This document shows, piece by piece, positions 33,768 through 42,008 of a stretch of DNA of 64,000 bases. Below the pieces are notes generated by a model. That model ran no database searches and was not told the origin of the DNA. It saw nothing but the letters and a program-made list of their open reading frames with translations. Each line of letters opens with the position of its first letter. The first letter of the stretch is position 1. Made by a program: the position numbers and the translations under genes. Source of the DNA: Chitinophaga sp. (GTDB taxonomy: Bacteria > Bacteroidota > Bacteroidia > Chitinophagales > Chitinophagaceae); NCBI RefSeq assembly GCF_019236475.1, contig NZ_JAFAIX010000012.1, positions 806,001 through 870,000 of the forward strand, read 5' to 3'.

Positions 33768-35591
33768 ATGAGAAAAAAGGAGAACCCACGCATGACCTTT
33801 AAAGAAAGGCTGGCAGCATTACGTAATCTGCCAGCCTTTTTCCGTATGGTATGGCAAACCAGTAAGGGATTGACTATTGCCAATATCATCCTTCGTATAG
33901 CTCAGTCGGCGATGCCATTATCGCTCCTGTATATTGGAAAATTAATCATCGATCAAGTAGTTCATTTAAGCAAATCCCCTGAACATCACGATACTACGTT
34001 ACTCTGGAAACTCGTGGCCTTGGAATTCGGATTGGCAGTTATTTCAGATGCTTTGGGTCGCGCTATCTCGCTGATGGATAGTTTGCTCGGAGATCTTTTT
34101 GCCAATCATACTTCCGTGAGAATCATGGAACATGCGGCCTCGCTGGATCTAGACCAGTTTGAAGATTCTGAGTTTTATGATAAGTTGGAGCGTGCGCGTC
34201 AACAGACAGTTGGAAGAACGGTGTTGTTATCGCAGGTACTGAGCCAGGTACAAGACTTGATTACCATGGGTTTCCTGGCGGCAGGTCTGATTGTATTTAA
34301 TCCCTGGTTGATTTTACTGCTGTTGGTAGCGGTGATACCCGCATTCCTCAATGAATCCCGTTACAATGATAAATACTATCGGCTTACTTGGGGGCAAACC
34401 TCCGACAGGCGGGAGTTGGATTATATCCGATACTTGGGTGCCAGCGATGAAACTGCTAAAGAAGTAAAGGTATTTGACCTTTCGGGGTTTTTGATTCGTC
34501 GCTTTAAAGTGATCTCTGATAAATTCTATCGGGATAAAAAGGACATGGAAGTAAGCCATGCTGGCTGGGGAACATTCTTTGCACTCTTGGGTAGCGCAGG
34601 CTATTATGCAGCGTATATTATCATTATCCTGCGTACCATTAACGGTACATTGACTATCGGTGACCTGACTTTCCTGGCTGGATCTTTCCGTCAGTTGCGT
34701 ACTACGTTTCAGGGAATATTGATTCGTTTTTCCAGTGTGACGCAGGGAGCCGTATACTTGAAAGATTTGTTTGATTTCTTTGAGATAAAGAGTCGGATGG
34801 TACGCCCAGTGCAACCATTGCCATTTCCGCGTCCTATTAAGGAAGGGTTCATATTTGAGGATGTGGGTTTTCGGTACCAGGAGGCGGAAAAATGGGCTAT
34901 CCGGCATTTGAATTTCACATTGCATGCCGGTGAAAAGCTGGCGTTGGTGGGTGAAAATGGTGCAGGGAAAACCACGTTAGTAAAGTTGTTAAGTCGGCTA
35001 TATGATCCTGTGGAAGGTCGTATTCTCTTGGATGGACATGATTTACGTGATTATGATATCAATGATCTTCGTTTAAACGTTGGCGTTATATTCCAGGATT
35101 TCCAGCGTTACCAGATGACGGTGTCGCAGAATATTGCTGTCGGTAACATCCGACATGCAGATAACCAGCAAATGATTGACGAAGCAGCGCATCAGAGTCT
35201 TGCTTGGCCATTGATAGAGAAAATGCCTAATGGATATCAGCAGATGTTGGGGCGTCGGTTTAACCATGGTATAGAGTTGAGTGGAGGAGAATGGCAGAAA
35301 ATTGCGCTTGCGCGCGCATATATGAAAGACGCGCAGTTGTTGATACTGGACGAGCCTACCTCCGCATTGGATGCGCGTGCAGAATACAATGTATTCCTAC
35401 ATTTTGCAGAGCTCACTCGTGGAAAGACGGCGGTGTTAATATCTCATCGGTTTTCTACGGTGCGTATGGCGAATAGAATATTAGTATTGGATAAAGGAGA
35501 ATTATTAGAGATAGGTAGTCATGATGAATTATTGGAGAAGAATGGCCGGTATGCGGAACTATTTCATTTGCAAGCCGCTGGTTATCAATGA
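33768..35591 (+). CDS. ABC transporter, fused permease-ATPase (exporter type)
   Basis: 607 aa. Six-helix type-I exporter membrane domain (~20-330), then the ATPase domain: Walker A GENGAGKTT near 395, Q-loop GVIFQDFQ, signature LSGGEWQKIALARAY, Walker B LLILDEPTSALD, switch His in ISHRFST. A half-transporter that would dimerise. The long cytoplasmic coupling region with RYNDKYYRLTWGQTSDRRELDYIRYLG resembles exporters of lantibiotic or peptide type, but the substrate is unknown. The preceding periplasmic aspartic protease raises the possibility of a joint peptide-export role (inference). Confidence 0.9.
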   Translation: MRKKENPRMTFKERLAALRNLPAFFRMVWQTSKGLTIANIILRIAQSAMPLSLLYIGKLIIDQVVHLSKSPEHHDTTLLWKLVALEFGLAVISDALGRAISLMDSLLGDLFANHTSVRIMEHAASLDLDQFEDSEFYDKLERARQQTVGRTVLLSQVLSQVQDLITMGFLAAGLIVFNPWLILLLLVAVIPAFLNESRYNDKYYRLTWGQTSDRRELDYIRYLGASDETAKEVKVFDLSGFLIRRFKVISDKFYRDKKDMEVSHAGWGTFFALLGSAGYYAAYIIIILRTINGTLTIGDLTFLAGSFRQLRTTFQGILIRFSSVTQGAVYLKDLFDFFEIKSRMVRPVQPLPFPRPIKEGFIFEDVGFRYQEAEKWAIRHLNFTLHAGEKLALVGENGAGKTTLVKLLSRLYDPVEGRILLDGHDLRDYDINDLRLNVGVIFQDFQRYQMTVSQNIAVGNIRHADNQQMIDEAAHQSLAWPLIEKMPNGYQQMLGRRFNHGIELSGGEWQKIALARAYMKDAQLLILDEPTSALDARAEYNVFLHFAELTRGKTAVLISHRFSTVRMANRILVLDKGELLEIGSHDELLEKNGRYAELFHLQAAGYQ

Positions 35592-35824
35592 TAGTAAGGA
35601 GGAGCAGCTTCAGGGGGATGAAGTCTGCTCCTAATCTCACTGATAAACACCCCGAAGTGTACCCGGGGAGACGTCATCCCGCGCTTGCCTTGCAGGACAA
35701 CAAATATTTTTATCGGACGTATATCCGACAGGGTTATAACAGCATATCTAAAAGGTTTGTTGAGTTTTAAGGCCACCAAACTTGATATGGTATTGGTTTT
35801 AAGTTTTCAATAAATACTGTACTG

Positions 35825-35897
35825 AGCGGAAGACGGGACTCGAACCCGCTACCTACAGCTTGGGAAGCTGTCGCTCTACCAGGTGAGCTACTTCCGC
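35825..35897 (-). tRNA. tRNA-Gly (anticodon CCC)
   Basis: 73 nt. Acceptor GCGGAAG/CTTCCGC, D-arm GCTC..GAGC, anticodon stem ACAGC/GCTGT with loop TTCCCAA giving anticodon CCC, T-arm GCGGG-TTCGAGT-CCCGT. CCA is not encoded. Confidence 0.96.
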
Positions 35898-36140
35898 TTT
35901 TGTGATAATAAAGATAGTATTTCCTGCTTAAAGTTTAATTACTAACGTTATTATATCAACGTGAGTTGCCAAGAAACCACAAATTTATCGTTCATACAGG
36001 CAAATTTTTTACTGAACGGATAGCTATCTAGTGGCATTAAAACGAAAAGGGCTTGAATTTATTTTAGGCAAACACTACGATACACAGTAGTAGCTGCAAT
36101 TATAGCGGAATGTTGTCTCCCTAAAAATCAGTTGTCTTAT

Positions 36141-36154
36141 GTAACAATTGTTAC
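36141..36154. promoter_or_regulatory. Palindromic activator site, GTAACAATTGTTAC
   Basis: Perfect 14-bp palindrome centred about 43 bp upstream of the likely transcription start of the next gene, the placement expected for a class-II activator site. Which regulator binds is not known; a Crp/Fnr-type protein would fit the position. Confidence 0.5.
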
Positions 36155-36176
36155 CATTCTTCGGGATGGTATGCGA

Positions 36177-36184
36177 TACCTTTG
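36177..36184 (+). promoter_or_regulatory. -7 element for the DUF2892-like gene
   Basis: TACCTTTG matches TAnnTTTG exactly. No TTTG -33 box is present at 18-19 bp, consistent with activator-dependent transcription from the upstream palindrome. Confidence 0.5.
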
Positions 36185-36204
36185 TTACATATAAACCGGA
36201 TGAT

Positions 36205-36417
36205 ATGAGGATGAACAATATATTACGAAACTGGAATTTTATGCGGATACTCCGTTTGGTGGTGGGTCTCTTTGTGTTGATACAAGGTATATCCAGTGGG
36301 GATTGGCTATTCATAACAATGGGAGGATTATTCACCTTGCTACCAGTGCTGAATGCAGGATGCTGTGCAGGGGGAAGTTGTAGTGTGCCTAATAGGGGTT
36401 GTAGTACGGAGAGATAA
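36205..36417 (+). CDS. DUF2892-like small membrane protein with Cys-rich tail
   Basis: 70 aa from the ATG at 36205; a longer in-frame version from 36148 would run through the promoter. NNILRNWNFMRILRLVVGL then two hydrophobic helices (to LLPVLNAG) match DUF2892/YgaP-tail-like inner-membrane proteins. The C terminus GCCAGGSCSVPNRGC has four Cys, as in Bacteroidota homologues of this group, which are often found near sulfur or oxidative-stress genes. A metal- or thiol-related role is inference. Followed by a hairpin terminator. Confidence 0.75.
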   Translation: MRMNNILRNWNFMRILRLVVGLFVLIQGISSGDWLFITMGGLFTLLPVLNAGCCAGGSCSVPNRGCSTER

Positions 36418-36438
36418 AGATTTTGTGAGGATGAAGAA

Positions 36439-36475
36439 CAAGGCCTTAGCATTATTGCTAAGGCCTTGCTGATTT
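36439..36475 (+). terminator. Hairpin terminator after the DUF2892-like gene
   Basis: CAAGGCCTTAGCA and TGCTAAGGCCTTG form a perfect 13-bp stem with loop TTAT; a short T-tract (ATTTTT) follows 4 bp later. Confidence 0.75.
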
Positions 36476-36506
36476 TTGATCAGTTCAATAAGGTTTATTT
36501 TTTTCA

Positions 36507-36530
36507 AAAAGCGAAGTATATTTTGCTTTT
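36507..36530. promoter_or_regulatory. Candidate HipB operator (24-bp palindrome)
   Basis: Arms AAAAGCGAAGTA and TATTTTGCTTTT pair at 10 of 12 positions. The left arm is repeated as AAAAGCGAAGTATA at 36568-36581, ending on the hipB start codon. Autoregulatory antitoxin operators are expected here. Confidence 0.55.
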
Positions 36531-36567
36531 GATGCGTATTTGTGTGTTTTTACTTAAATTTATAGGT

Positions 36568-36581
36568 AAAAGCGAAGTATA
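36568..36581. repeat. Second copy of the HipB operator half-site
   Basis: AAAAGCGAAGTATA repeats 36507-36520 exactly, 61 bp downstream, directly before the hipB ATG. Confidence 0.6.
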
Positions 36582-36806
36582 ATGCGTAATACAATCCTGA
36601 TTTTGGGTGAGAAACTTCGACAGCGAAGAGAGTTATTAGGATTAATTCAACCAGAGCTGGCAATGCTTTCTGGAGTGAGCACTCGAACTATTCAATTAAT
36701 AGAACAAGGGAAAGGCAATCCTTCTTTAATTACGCTTCTTCGACTTGCGGAACAATTGGGATTGCAAATAGATTTTAAATTAAAAGAACCTTTATATTCT
36801 GAATAA
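36582..36806 (+). CDS. hipB: HipB-like XRE antitoxin/repressor
   Basis: 74 aa. Helix-turn-helix of the XRE class: LGEKLRQRRELLGLIQPELA MLSGVSTRT is the HTH (GVSTRTIQLIEQGKGNPSL), then LLRLAEQLGLQIDF. Cytoplasmic DNA-binding protein that neutralises the kinase and represses its own operon. It ends TAATG, overlapping the hipS start by 1 nt. The gene order small XRE, small HipA N-domain protein, HipA-like kinase is that of HipBST. Confidence 0.9.
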   Translation: MRNTILILGEKLRQRRELLGLIQPELAMLSGVSTRTIQLIEQGKGNPSLITLLRLAEQLGLQIDFKLKEPLYSE

Positions 36807-37141
36807 TGAGAAGAGCCCGGGTATATTATAACAATCACTTTGCAGGTATTCTCGCAGAAGCGAAAGGAAAGTATTATTTTACGTATGATGCAGCATACCT
36901 ATCATCTCCTGATAGTCTCCCCATCAGCCTAACATTGCCATTAAGAGAGGCCCCATTTGAAAGCAGTATATTATTTCCTGCATTTGTGAATCTACTAAGT
37001 GAGGGTGCGAATAAAGCCTTACAAACACGCTTACTAAAAATAGATGAAAATGATTACTTCGGACTTCTATTGGCAACTGGAGAAGGAGATCATATTGGCC
37101 CAATTAAAATAAAGGAAGATGATGAAGCAACAAGTGATTGA
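36806..37141 (+). CDS. hipS: HipS-like protein (separate HipA N-terminal subdomain)
   Basis: 111 aa. RRARVYYNNHFAGILAE resembles the N-subdomain 1 of HipA, here as its own gene; LPISLTLPLREAPFES and FPAFVNLLSEGANK follow the family pattern (PL..SLSLPLR, FF.NLLPEG). In HipBST systems HipS, not HipB, is the antitoxin that neutralises the kinase. Starts by TAATG coupling to hipB and its end overlaps hipT by 23 nt. Confidence 0.88.
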   Translation: MRRARVYYNNHFAGILAEAKGKYYFTYDAAYLSSPDSLPISLTLPLREAPFESSILFPAFVNLLSEGANKALQTRLLKIDENDYFGLLLATGEGDHIGPIKIKEDDEATSD

Positions 37142-38132
37142 AGTATGCCCTTCTACATTGCATCCTGGGTTTACAACGTATAGCCCAATTGCACAGGCTA
37201 CCCTATTTGGAAATAGAGGTAGAAAGGTATCACATATACTACCATTTGGTTCTCCAGGATTGAATGCCAAGCTTAATAAGGCTTATAACGATAAAAGAAA
37301 GTATATCAGTATAAGTGGTGTACAGGAGAAGTATAGTATACTTCAGGAAGTTAATAATTTGTTGCTCACGGATAAGGGTGGTACGCATATTCTGAAACCT
37401 ATCCCTACTGAGCGTTTTGAGCGCATTAGTGATTTGCCAGCCAACGAACATGTAAGTATGCAGATCGCCAAACAGGTATTTGGTGTTAGAACGGCGGAAT
37501 GTGGAATGATTTTTTTTAATGATGGTTCTCCTGGCTATATAACGCGGCGTTTTGATTACAAACCTAATAGTGAAGAGAAATATCAGTTGGAAGATTTTGC
37601 TACGCTTTTGCGTAAAAGTCCAGAGTTGGAAGGGAATAGCTTTAAGTATAATGCATCCTACTTGGATATTGCAACAACGATTCGACAATATGCTGCCGCT
37701 GCTCCTGTTGTCTTGGTAGATTTTTTTCGATTGCTTATTGTAAATTATCTTATCGCTAATGGCAATGCTCATTTGAAGAACTTTTCTTTAATAGAATCAG
37801 CTCAAGGAGATTTCGTCCTGTCACCAGCTTACGACCTATTATGTACCAAACTTCATATTGATGATAATCATCTGGCATTACATGGGGGGCTTTACGAGGG
37901 AGATTATGAAGAAGAAACCTACTATAATATTGGAACTTATACTGGGACCTCATTTATGGTTTTTGCAGAAAAAGCTGGGATCTCATTGCCATTCGCTAAT
38001 CAGATTATACGTATGGCTCTGCAGAAAACACCTGAAACGATACAACTCATACAACGAAGCTTTCTCAGTGCCGAGGCAAAAGCAAAATATATTCAGATAA
38101 TTCACGAACGCCAGAGATTATTGGGTTTGTAG
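37119..38132 (+). CDS. hipT: HipT-like kinase toxin with Asn at the catalytic Asp position
   Basis: 337 aa (ATG 37119 or 37122). The Gly-rich loop reads YISISGVQEKYS with Ser64 and Ser66, the SIS pair that autophosphorylates in HipT. Lys93 (THILKPI) is the ATP-lysine candidate. The catalytic segment reads LIANGNAHLKNFSL: where HipA-type kinases have Asp (GDAH or TDAH), this protein has Asn216. The metal-binding Asp239 in SPAYDLL is present. HipT kinases phosphorylate tryptophanyl-tRNA synthetase in E. coli; the target here is unknown. The substitution may make it inactive. Overlaps hipS by 23 nt. Confidence 0.88.
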   Translation: MMKQQVIEVCPSTLHPGFTTYSPIAQATLFGNRGRKVSHILPFGSPGLNAKLNKAYNDKRKYISISGVQEKYSILQEVNNLLLTDKGGTHILKPIPTERFERISDLPANEHVSMQIAKQVFGVRTAECGMIFFNDGSPGYITRRFDYKPNSEEKYQLEDFATLLRKSPELEGNSFKYNASYLDIATTIRQYAAAAPVVLVDFFRLLIVNYLIANGNAHLKNFSLIESAQGDFVLSPAYDLLCTKLHIDDNHLALHGGLYEGDYEEETYYNIGTYTGTSFMVFAEKAGISLPFANQIIRMALQKTPETIQLIQRSFLSAEAKAKYIQIIHERQRLLGL

Positions 38133-38180
38133 CTATATAGAAGAGTTATTGGATCATTAGAGATTGATGCAGGAAGCATA

Positions 38181-38206
38181 AAAAAAGGTCCGCAATAATG
38201 CGGACC
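38181..38206 (-). terminator. Leftward terminator, probably the displaced original terminator of tRNA-Asn
   Basis: GGTCCGCA and TGCGGACC with loop ATAA; read leftward it is followed by six or more T (AAAAAA at 38181-38186 on the plus strand). It lies 11 bp left of the att core, the same distance as the terminators beside both present tRNA-Asn genes. Confidence 0.75.
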
Positions 38207-38217
38207 GGTCTTGATAA

Positions 38218-38227
38218 GCTCCCCCTG
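38218..38227. repeat. Left attachment core of the integrated element
   Basis: GCTCCCCCTG, identical to the 3' end of the tRNA-Asn gene at 47045-47054. Sequences on either side differ, as expected for an att core of about 10 bp. Confidence 0.65.
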
Positions 38228-38522
38228 ATGCACATTTATTAAACTCTTTGTTTAAAAGTCTGCAAAAACTCAGTAACCTCAGTACTGACCTCAAATACAC
38301 GCATTCCACAGCACAGTAAGGCTTTTTTGAAATCATAATGTGGCTCTCATTTATACTTCCCCTAATTGAATTAAAACAATTATAAAATTTATATTATTAT
38401 AATGTATCATTCAACAAGTAGAATTCAAGAATTAGAATAGAAGGAATATAATTAATTGATTATCAATGTCATATGATTTTATGAAATCACGTGATAGAAT
38501 CTAAAAAGTTGGTAAAAAATTA

Positions 38523-40370
38523 TCATGGAAATAAGCCTTGGCGACCACTTCCTCCAATACCATAAAAGGTTTGAACGTTAGCATATAGATCAATATCATC
38601 AGGTAAATCTATATTTTCCATGATAATAAATTGGCCTATATCCTTAAGAGAAGCCAAATGCTTGAAAAAATGACTGGCGACATTCGCCTCCTTCAATTCA
38701 ATTTCATCCTCTGTAAGTGCTTCGCTTGTGTTAATAGCGTCCCTGTAGGTAAGTAAAGGAGAATCCAAAATAAGGAATCCAGGGTGTGGCAGGTTCTTGT
38801 TATTACAGTAAAGCATTATAGCCACCTTAAAGGCCGCATGGGTGATTGCCCGGACACCTTTACCGTTGGCTGTTCTGACCTTACCATCAATTATTATATC
38901 ATAAGTCTGCTGATCATAACTAACGACACAGTCACCCGGAAAATTCCATGCTTTCAGCACAGATTGTATAACCTTACAAAATTCAAAAATGATGCTTTCC
39001 GGCAGTTTTGAGGAAAGCTCTTCCTTTTTTGGAGCCTTCAGACTCTTAAAATGCTGTATTTTATCTGTATAATCTTTCCTTTGCCTGATCATGTTGAGTG
39101 CGTAGCTCAAGTTGTCTCTTGTAGTAAGTAAAGTATTAAGAGACTGCTGACTACTACTGATCTCGGGGGCATACTGAGCAATTTCTAGTTCAACCTCACT
39201 GAGGTTTCTTTGCAAATCGGTTAACTGTACTGCTTCATAATGTAGTTTATCGCTAATATCCCCAATGGTCAATATAAGATCTTGTTTTTTTAACTTGATT
39301 CTGCTTATTTCCTGCAGTGCAGCCTGTCTTAATAACATTGTGTCAGGCTCCTTCAATTTTTGATCTTCTGGCTGAGCACCACATACTTCACACGCTCTCT
39401 GCTCCAAGCCTATTAGAAAACTTGCTTCTTCAAAGGATTCGAGTCTGTCAATATCCGAATTATAAGAGGCTTCCAAAACACTAAATCTTTGCAGGTGCAG
39501 CTCCATTTCTTCTATACGCTGAGCCTTTTTGGGAATTTCGTTTGAAAGTAACGACTTGCTTTCTACAAGCGTCTGAATAGAATTATTAATAATATCAAAC
39601 GTTGCCTGTGTTGCTTTAAGGGAAGCAGTTACCTTTTCAAATTGCTCTTCCAAACCATCTGTATTATCATATAGAAGCCTTAGCTGATCATCGATATCAT
39701 TAACTAGATCTGTCAGCATATCAATTTTAGACGTTTTGGAGGCTGTAAACGTTTTACGATCCGGTGCTTTAACTATATGAGAATCATCTTGGCCTGTAAG
39801 TATAAAATGAAATGCTCTTTTTTCGCTTGTATCAGTGTTTGAATCTCCCGATAAAACAGGAGAATTTTTCTCATCAAATATTTTACCCTCCATAGCCAAA
39901 GACACCTTTATTAACTGGCGGATAGTAAAACTATTTTTTTGAAGAGTACCCTTTTTTGCAACAATTTTTTTGTCTTTTATTCCCAAGTAATCCAAGAAAT
40001 ATGAAGATATATTTTCGCCCTCCTGATGTTTAGCCGCAAGAGTCTTGATTAAATTGCTCTCAACCTCGCTAGTTACAATACCTTCATAAAGTTCAAAATC
40101 ACCTCCTTCTAAAGATCGAGAAACTGTAAATACACCTTCTCCGTTCAATTCAAAGCTCATCCAGCATCTCGTATAACCTACTTTTTCATTAATTGCGGGC
40201 AAAAGATCTCTCCCCCCAAACATAAAGTCGATTGCCTTTATAATAAACGATTTTCCAGTATTTGATGCTCCATATATTATATCAACATTTCCATTAAACT
40301 TCACGTCCGCAATCGGCTTGCTCTGCCCAGTAAATGCAACTTGAAGGATGATAATACGCTTATCTTTCAT
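38523..40370 (-). CDS. SMC/Rad50-like ATPase with zinc hook (third gene of an ABC-three-component-type system)
   Basis: 615 aa. N-terminal P-loop GASNTGKS at residues 34-41, long coiled-coil arms (~220-320 and ~335-440) joined by a zinc-hook motif CEVC at 327-330, and a C-terminal ATPase half with HPGFLILDSPLLTYRD (Walker B-like LILDSP) and a late IIMENIDLP stretch. This is the DUF3732-type architecture. Last gene of a three-gene leftward operon with a nuclease-like protein and a small middle component, the composition of ABC-three-component conflict systems described by comparative genomics. Starts 14 bp after the middle-component stop. Confidence 0.85.
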   Translation of the reverse strand: MKDKRIIILQVAFTGQSKPIADVKFNGNVDIIYGASNTGKSFIIKAIDFMFGGRDLLPAINEKVGYTRCWMSFELNGEGVFTVSRSLEGGDFELYEGIVTSEVESNLIKTLAAKHQEGENISSYFLDYLGIKDKKIVAKKGTLQKNSFTIRQLIKVSLAMEGKIFDEKNSPVLSGDSNTDTSEKRAFHFILTGQDDSHIVKAPDRKTFTASKTSKIDMLTDLVNDIDDQLRLLYDNTDGLEEQFEKVTASLKATQATFDIINNSIQTLVESKSLLSNEIPKKAQRIEEMELHLQRFSVLEASYNSDIDRLESFEEASFLIGLEQRACEVCGAQPEDQKLKEPDTMLLRQAALQEISRIKLKKQDLILTIGDISDKLHYEAVQLTDLQRNLSEVELEIAQYAPEISSSQQSLNTLLTTRDNLSYALNMIRQRKDYTDKIQHFKSLKAPKKEELSSKLPESIIFEFCKVIQSVLKAWNFPGDCVVSYDQQTYDIIIDGKVRTANGKGVRAITHAAFKVAIMLYCNNKNLPHPGFLILDSPLLTYRDAINTSEALTEDEIELKEANVASHFFKHLASLKDIGQFIIMENIDLPDDIDLYANVQTFYGIGGSGRQGLFP

Positions 40371-40384
40371 AATGGTATATGAGG

Positions 40385-40870
40385 TCAGTTATCAATATTA
40401 TAAAATTCCAATTCCCACCTATTAATCTTTTGATTAATAAGTTTTTCGATAGATGCATCGTCTACATTGCCGATGTTTTCAGCAAGCCATTGCGCCCTTT
40501 CTTTTAATTGAACATTATACTTAGACTTCAGTAATCTAATAAATGGCAATGCTTCTTCAGAGGCTTGAAAATAGAATCCACTGGGGAGAGCTATGAGATT
40601 AATCAACCCCAACCGCCTCATCATCGCGGTACCTTGTTCAATAACTTCTCTTCTGACTAACAACTCACCACCGCGATGAGGTAGATTAACATGAAGGCTA
40701 GTTGGGCCACCCATATCTTGTGTATGTACCACAAGATGATCCATAAGAACCAAGGCAGAAAGGCTCAGTAATTTTGGATAATACGCATTCAAAATAATAG
40801 TCGCTCTTACACCTGTCTCAAGCGTACTGTTGAACAAAACTGGTTGTTGAAGCTCTATTATTTTTTCCAT
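40385..40870 (-). CDS. Middle component of an ABC-three-component-type system
   Basis: 161 aa. FNSTLETGVRATIILNAYYPKLLSL, a central LVLMDHLVVHTQDMGGPTSLH, PHRGGELLVRREVIEQGT and a C-terminal helix; this is the pattern of the type-2 middle component (winged-helix-like adaptor) between the nuclease and the ATPase. No catalytic residues. Overlaps the nuclease gene by 13 nt, so translation is coupled. Presumably links the sensor ATPase to the effector. Confidence 0.8.
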   Translation of the reverse strand: MEKIIELQQPVLFNSTLETGVRATIILNAYYPKLLSLSALVLMDHLVVHTQDMGGPTSLHVNLPHRGGELLVRREVIEQGTAMMRRLGLINLIALPSGFYFQASEEALPFIRLLKSKYNVQLKERAQWLAENIGNVDDASIEKLINQKINRWELEFYNIDN

Positions 40871-41871
40871 TTCAATTTCGGTTTGTGAAGATTAGCATGT
40901 TGATGGCAAATTCCCTGCCTAACGACTACTTTAGCATGTTTGGCTAGTACCCCTGTTACCGATATATTGGCGGCTTGTTGCATTACTTTGTCTACTCTCG
41001 CCAAGGCATCACTATGCGCTTCATTACATACATCAATAACGCCGTAATATACATCATCCTCTATGCCGGATATAATTTCCAAACTCGTATTATCGCGAAA
41101 ATGGCTTTTAAACGATTCTGCTGCATAAAATCGTTCTCTCTGCAGAGACAAATGGCCCATGTGATCTGGATATTGTATTATATCCTGAGGTTCGTTAAAA
41201 TTTTGGGATTCCCGCTCACTATAGGCCGCTAATAGCTGATTAACATAACCAGTTTCGTTTTCTTGTATTTCGTCTGGAGGAACAACAGTTGGTGCCGGTC
41301 CGGGATCTTGATTAAACCATTTGTCTAAAACCGGTTGAATGGAATCTCCCTTTAAAATATCGTGAACTGCAATACTGGTAATATTAGAAAAATCGTACCC
41401 TTCAATAAATGACTTTAACTCCTCTGACAATGGCACCTTTGTTCCCTCAATAATCGTTTCCAAACAGTACTTATCCCAATCTCTGACGAGCGCACTTTTA
41501 AAATCCTGAGGCTTCAAAAGTAAGTCTTCCAGATTCCGATTCACTCCACGGGGAACCACGAAGTAATACTTTTCTGGTGCAGTAAATTTTCCTTGCTGAG
41601 CGTAATATAAAATTTTGCCAATCTCACTAACTGCCAGGCTAGTGACAAGCTTCTTCGCATACTGTTTACATTGATAATTATGCCAAGGACCACTATGATA
41701 CTCTTTGGTCAGAAAGCCTACAACATCTCGACCAGCATCACCTGGGCCAGAAAACTTTTGAGAACGTACATACTTGCTTTTCTGTTGATCAACCCAGTCA
41801 AGCACAAATTTCTCCAAATCATCATCTGTTAAGGATAGAATTAATCTTTCATACTGTGCTGGGGCAGGCAT
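40858..41871 (-). CDS. Mrr-like endonuclease effector of an ABC-three-component-type system
   Basis: 337 aa. N-terminal restriction-endonuclease fold (residues 15-130): SGPGDAGRDVVGF supplies Asp49 and WHNYQCKQY supplies the QxK pair Gln67/Lys69, as in Mrr-type PD-(D/E)xK nucleases. Then a linker rich in Pro/Glu (~190-205) and a C-terminal alpha/beta domain (LSLQRERFYAAESFKSHFR, DVYYGVIDVCNEAHSDALARVDKV) like the CTDs of these effectors, ending HQHANLHKPKLKW. First gene of the operon, therefore probably translated most. Expected to attack DNA, possibly of invading phage or plasmids. Confidence 0.85.
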   Translation of the reverse strand: MPAPAQYERLILSLTDDDLEKFVLDWVDQQKSKYVRSQKFSGPGDAGRDVVGFLTKEYHSGPWHNYQCKQYAKKLVTSLAVSEIGKILYYAQQGKFTAPEKYYFVVPRGVNRNLEDLLLKPQDFKSALVRDWDKYCLETIIEGTKVPLSEELKSFIEGYDFSNITSIAVHDILKGDSIQPVLDKWFNQDPGPAPTVVPPDEIQENETGYVNQLLAAYSERESQNFNEPQDIIQYPDHMGHLSLQRERFYAAESFKSHFRDNTSLEIISGIEDDVYYGVIDVCNEAHSDALARVDKVMQQAANISVTGVLAKHAKVVVRQGICHQHANLHKPKLKWKK

Positions 41872-42008
41872 ATTGATAATTAAGGTTAAAATTGAGTACG
41901 ATTAATAGGTATATGCTAGTTTCAACTATATAAATATAAGAAAACTCGACCACATTGAAACTGAATACTATAGGAAAATATTTACAGGTTGCTAGACAGT
42001 GGTAACAT

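Larger units (their letters stand above)
35898..36204. other. Intergenic region between tRNA-Gly and the DUF2892-like gene
   Basis: 307 bp, AT-rich. It holds the tRNA-Gly promoter (minus-strand TATCTTTA near 35913 is a poor -7 match) and, near the right end, the palindrome and -7 element listed separately. No ORF or RNA gene otherwise seen. Confidence 0.4.
38133..38522. other. Intergenic region containing the left end of the integrated element
   Basis: 390 bp between hipT and the leftward ATPase gene. It contains the stranded tRNA terminator, the left att core and, to the right, element sequence with no credible ORF in the integrated state. Confidence 0.6.

Noticed and set aside
35598..35632. 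Hairpin GGAGCAG..CTGCTCC after the ABC exporter
   Set aside because: Stem has a bulge and no T-tract follows, so I do not call it a terminator.
36148..36204. N-terminal extension of the DUF2892-like gene
   Set aside because: It spans the promoter and the TACCTTTG -7 element; the ATG at 36205 matches the family start.
38228..38320. ORF at the left end of the element as an independent gene
   Set aside because: It has no start in the integrated state and would be translated only as the recombinase tail in a circular form.
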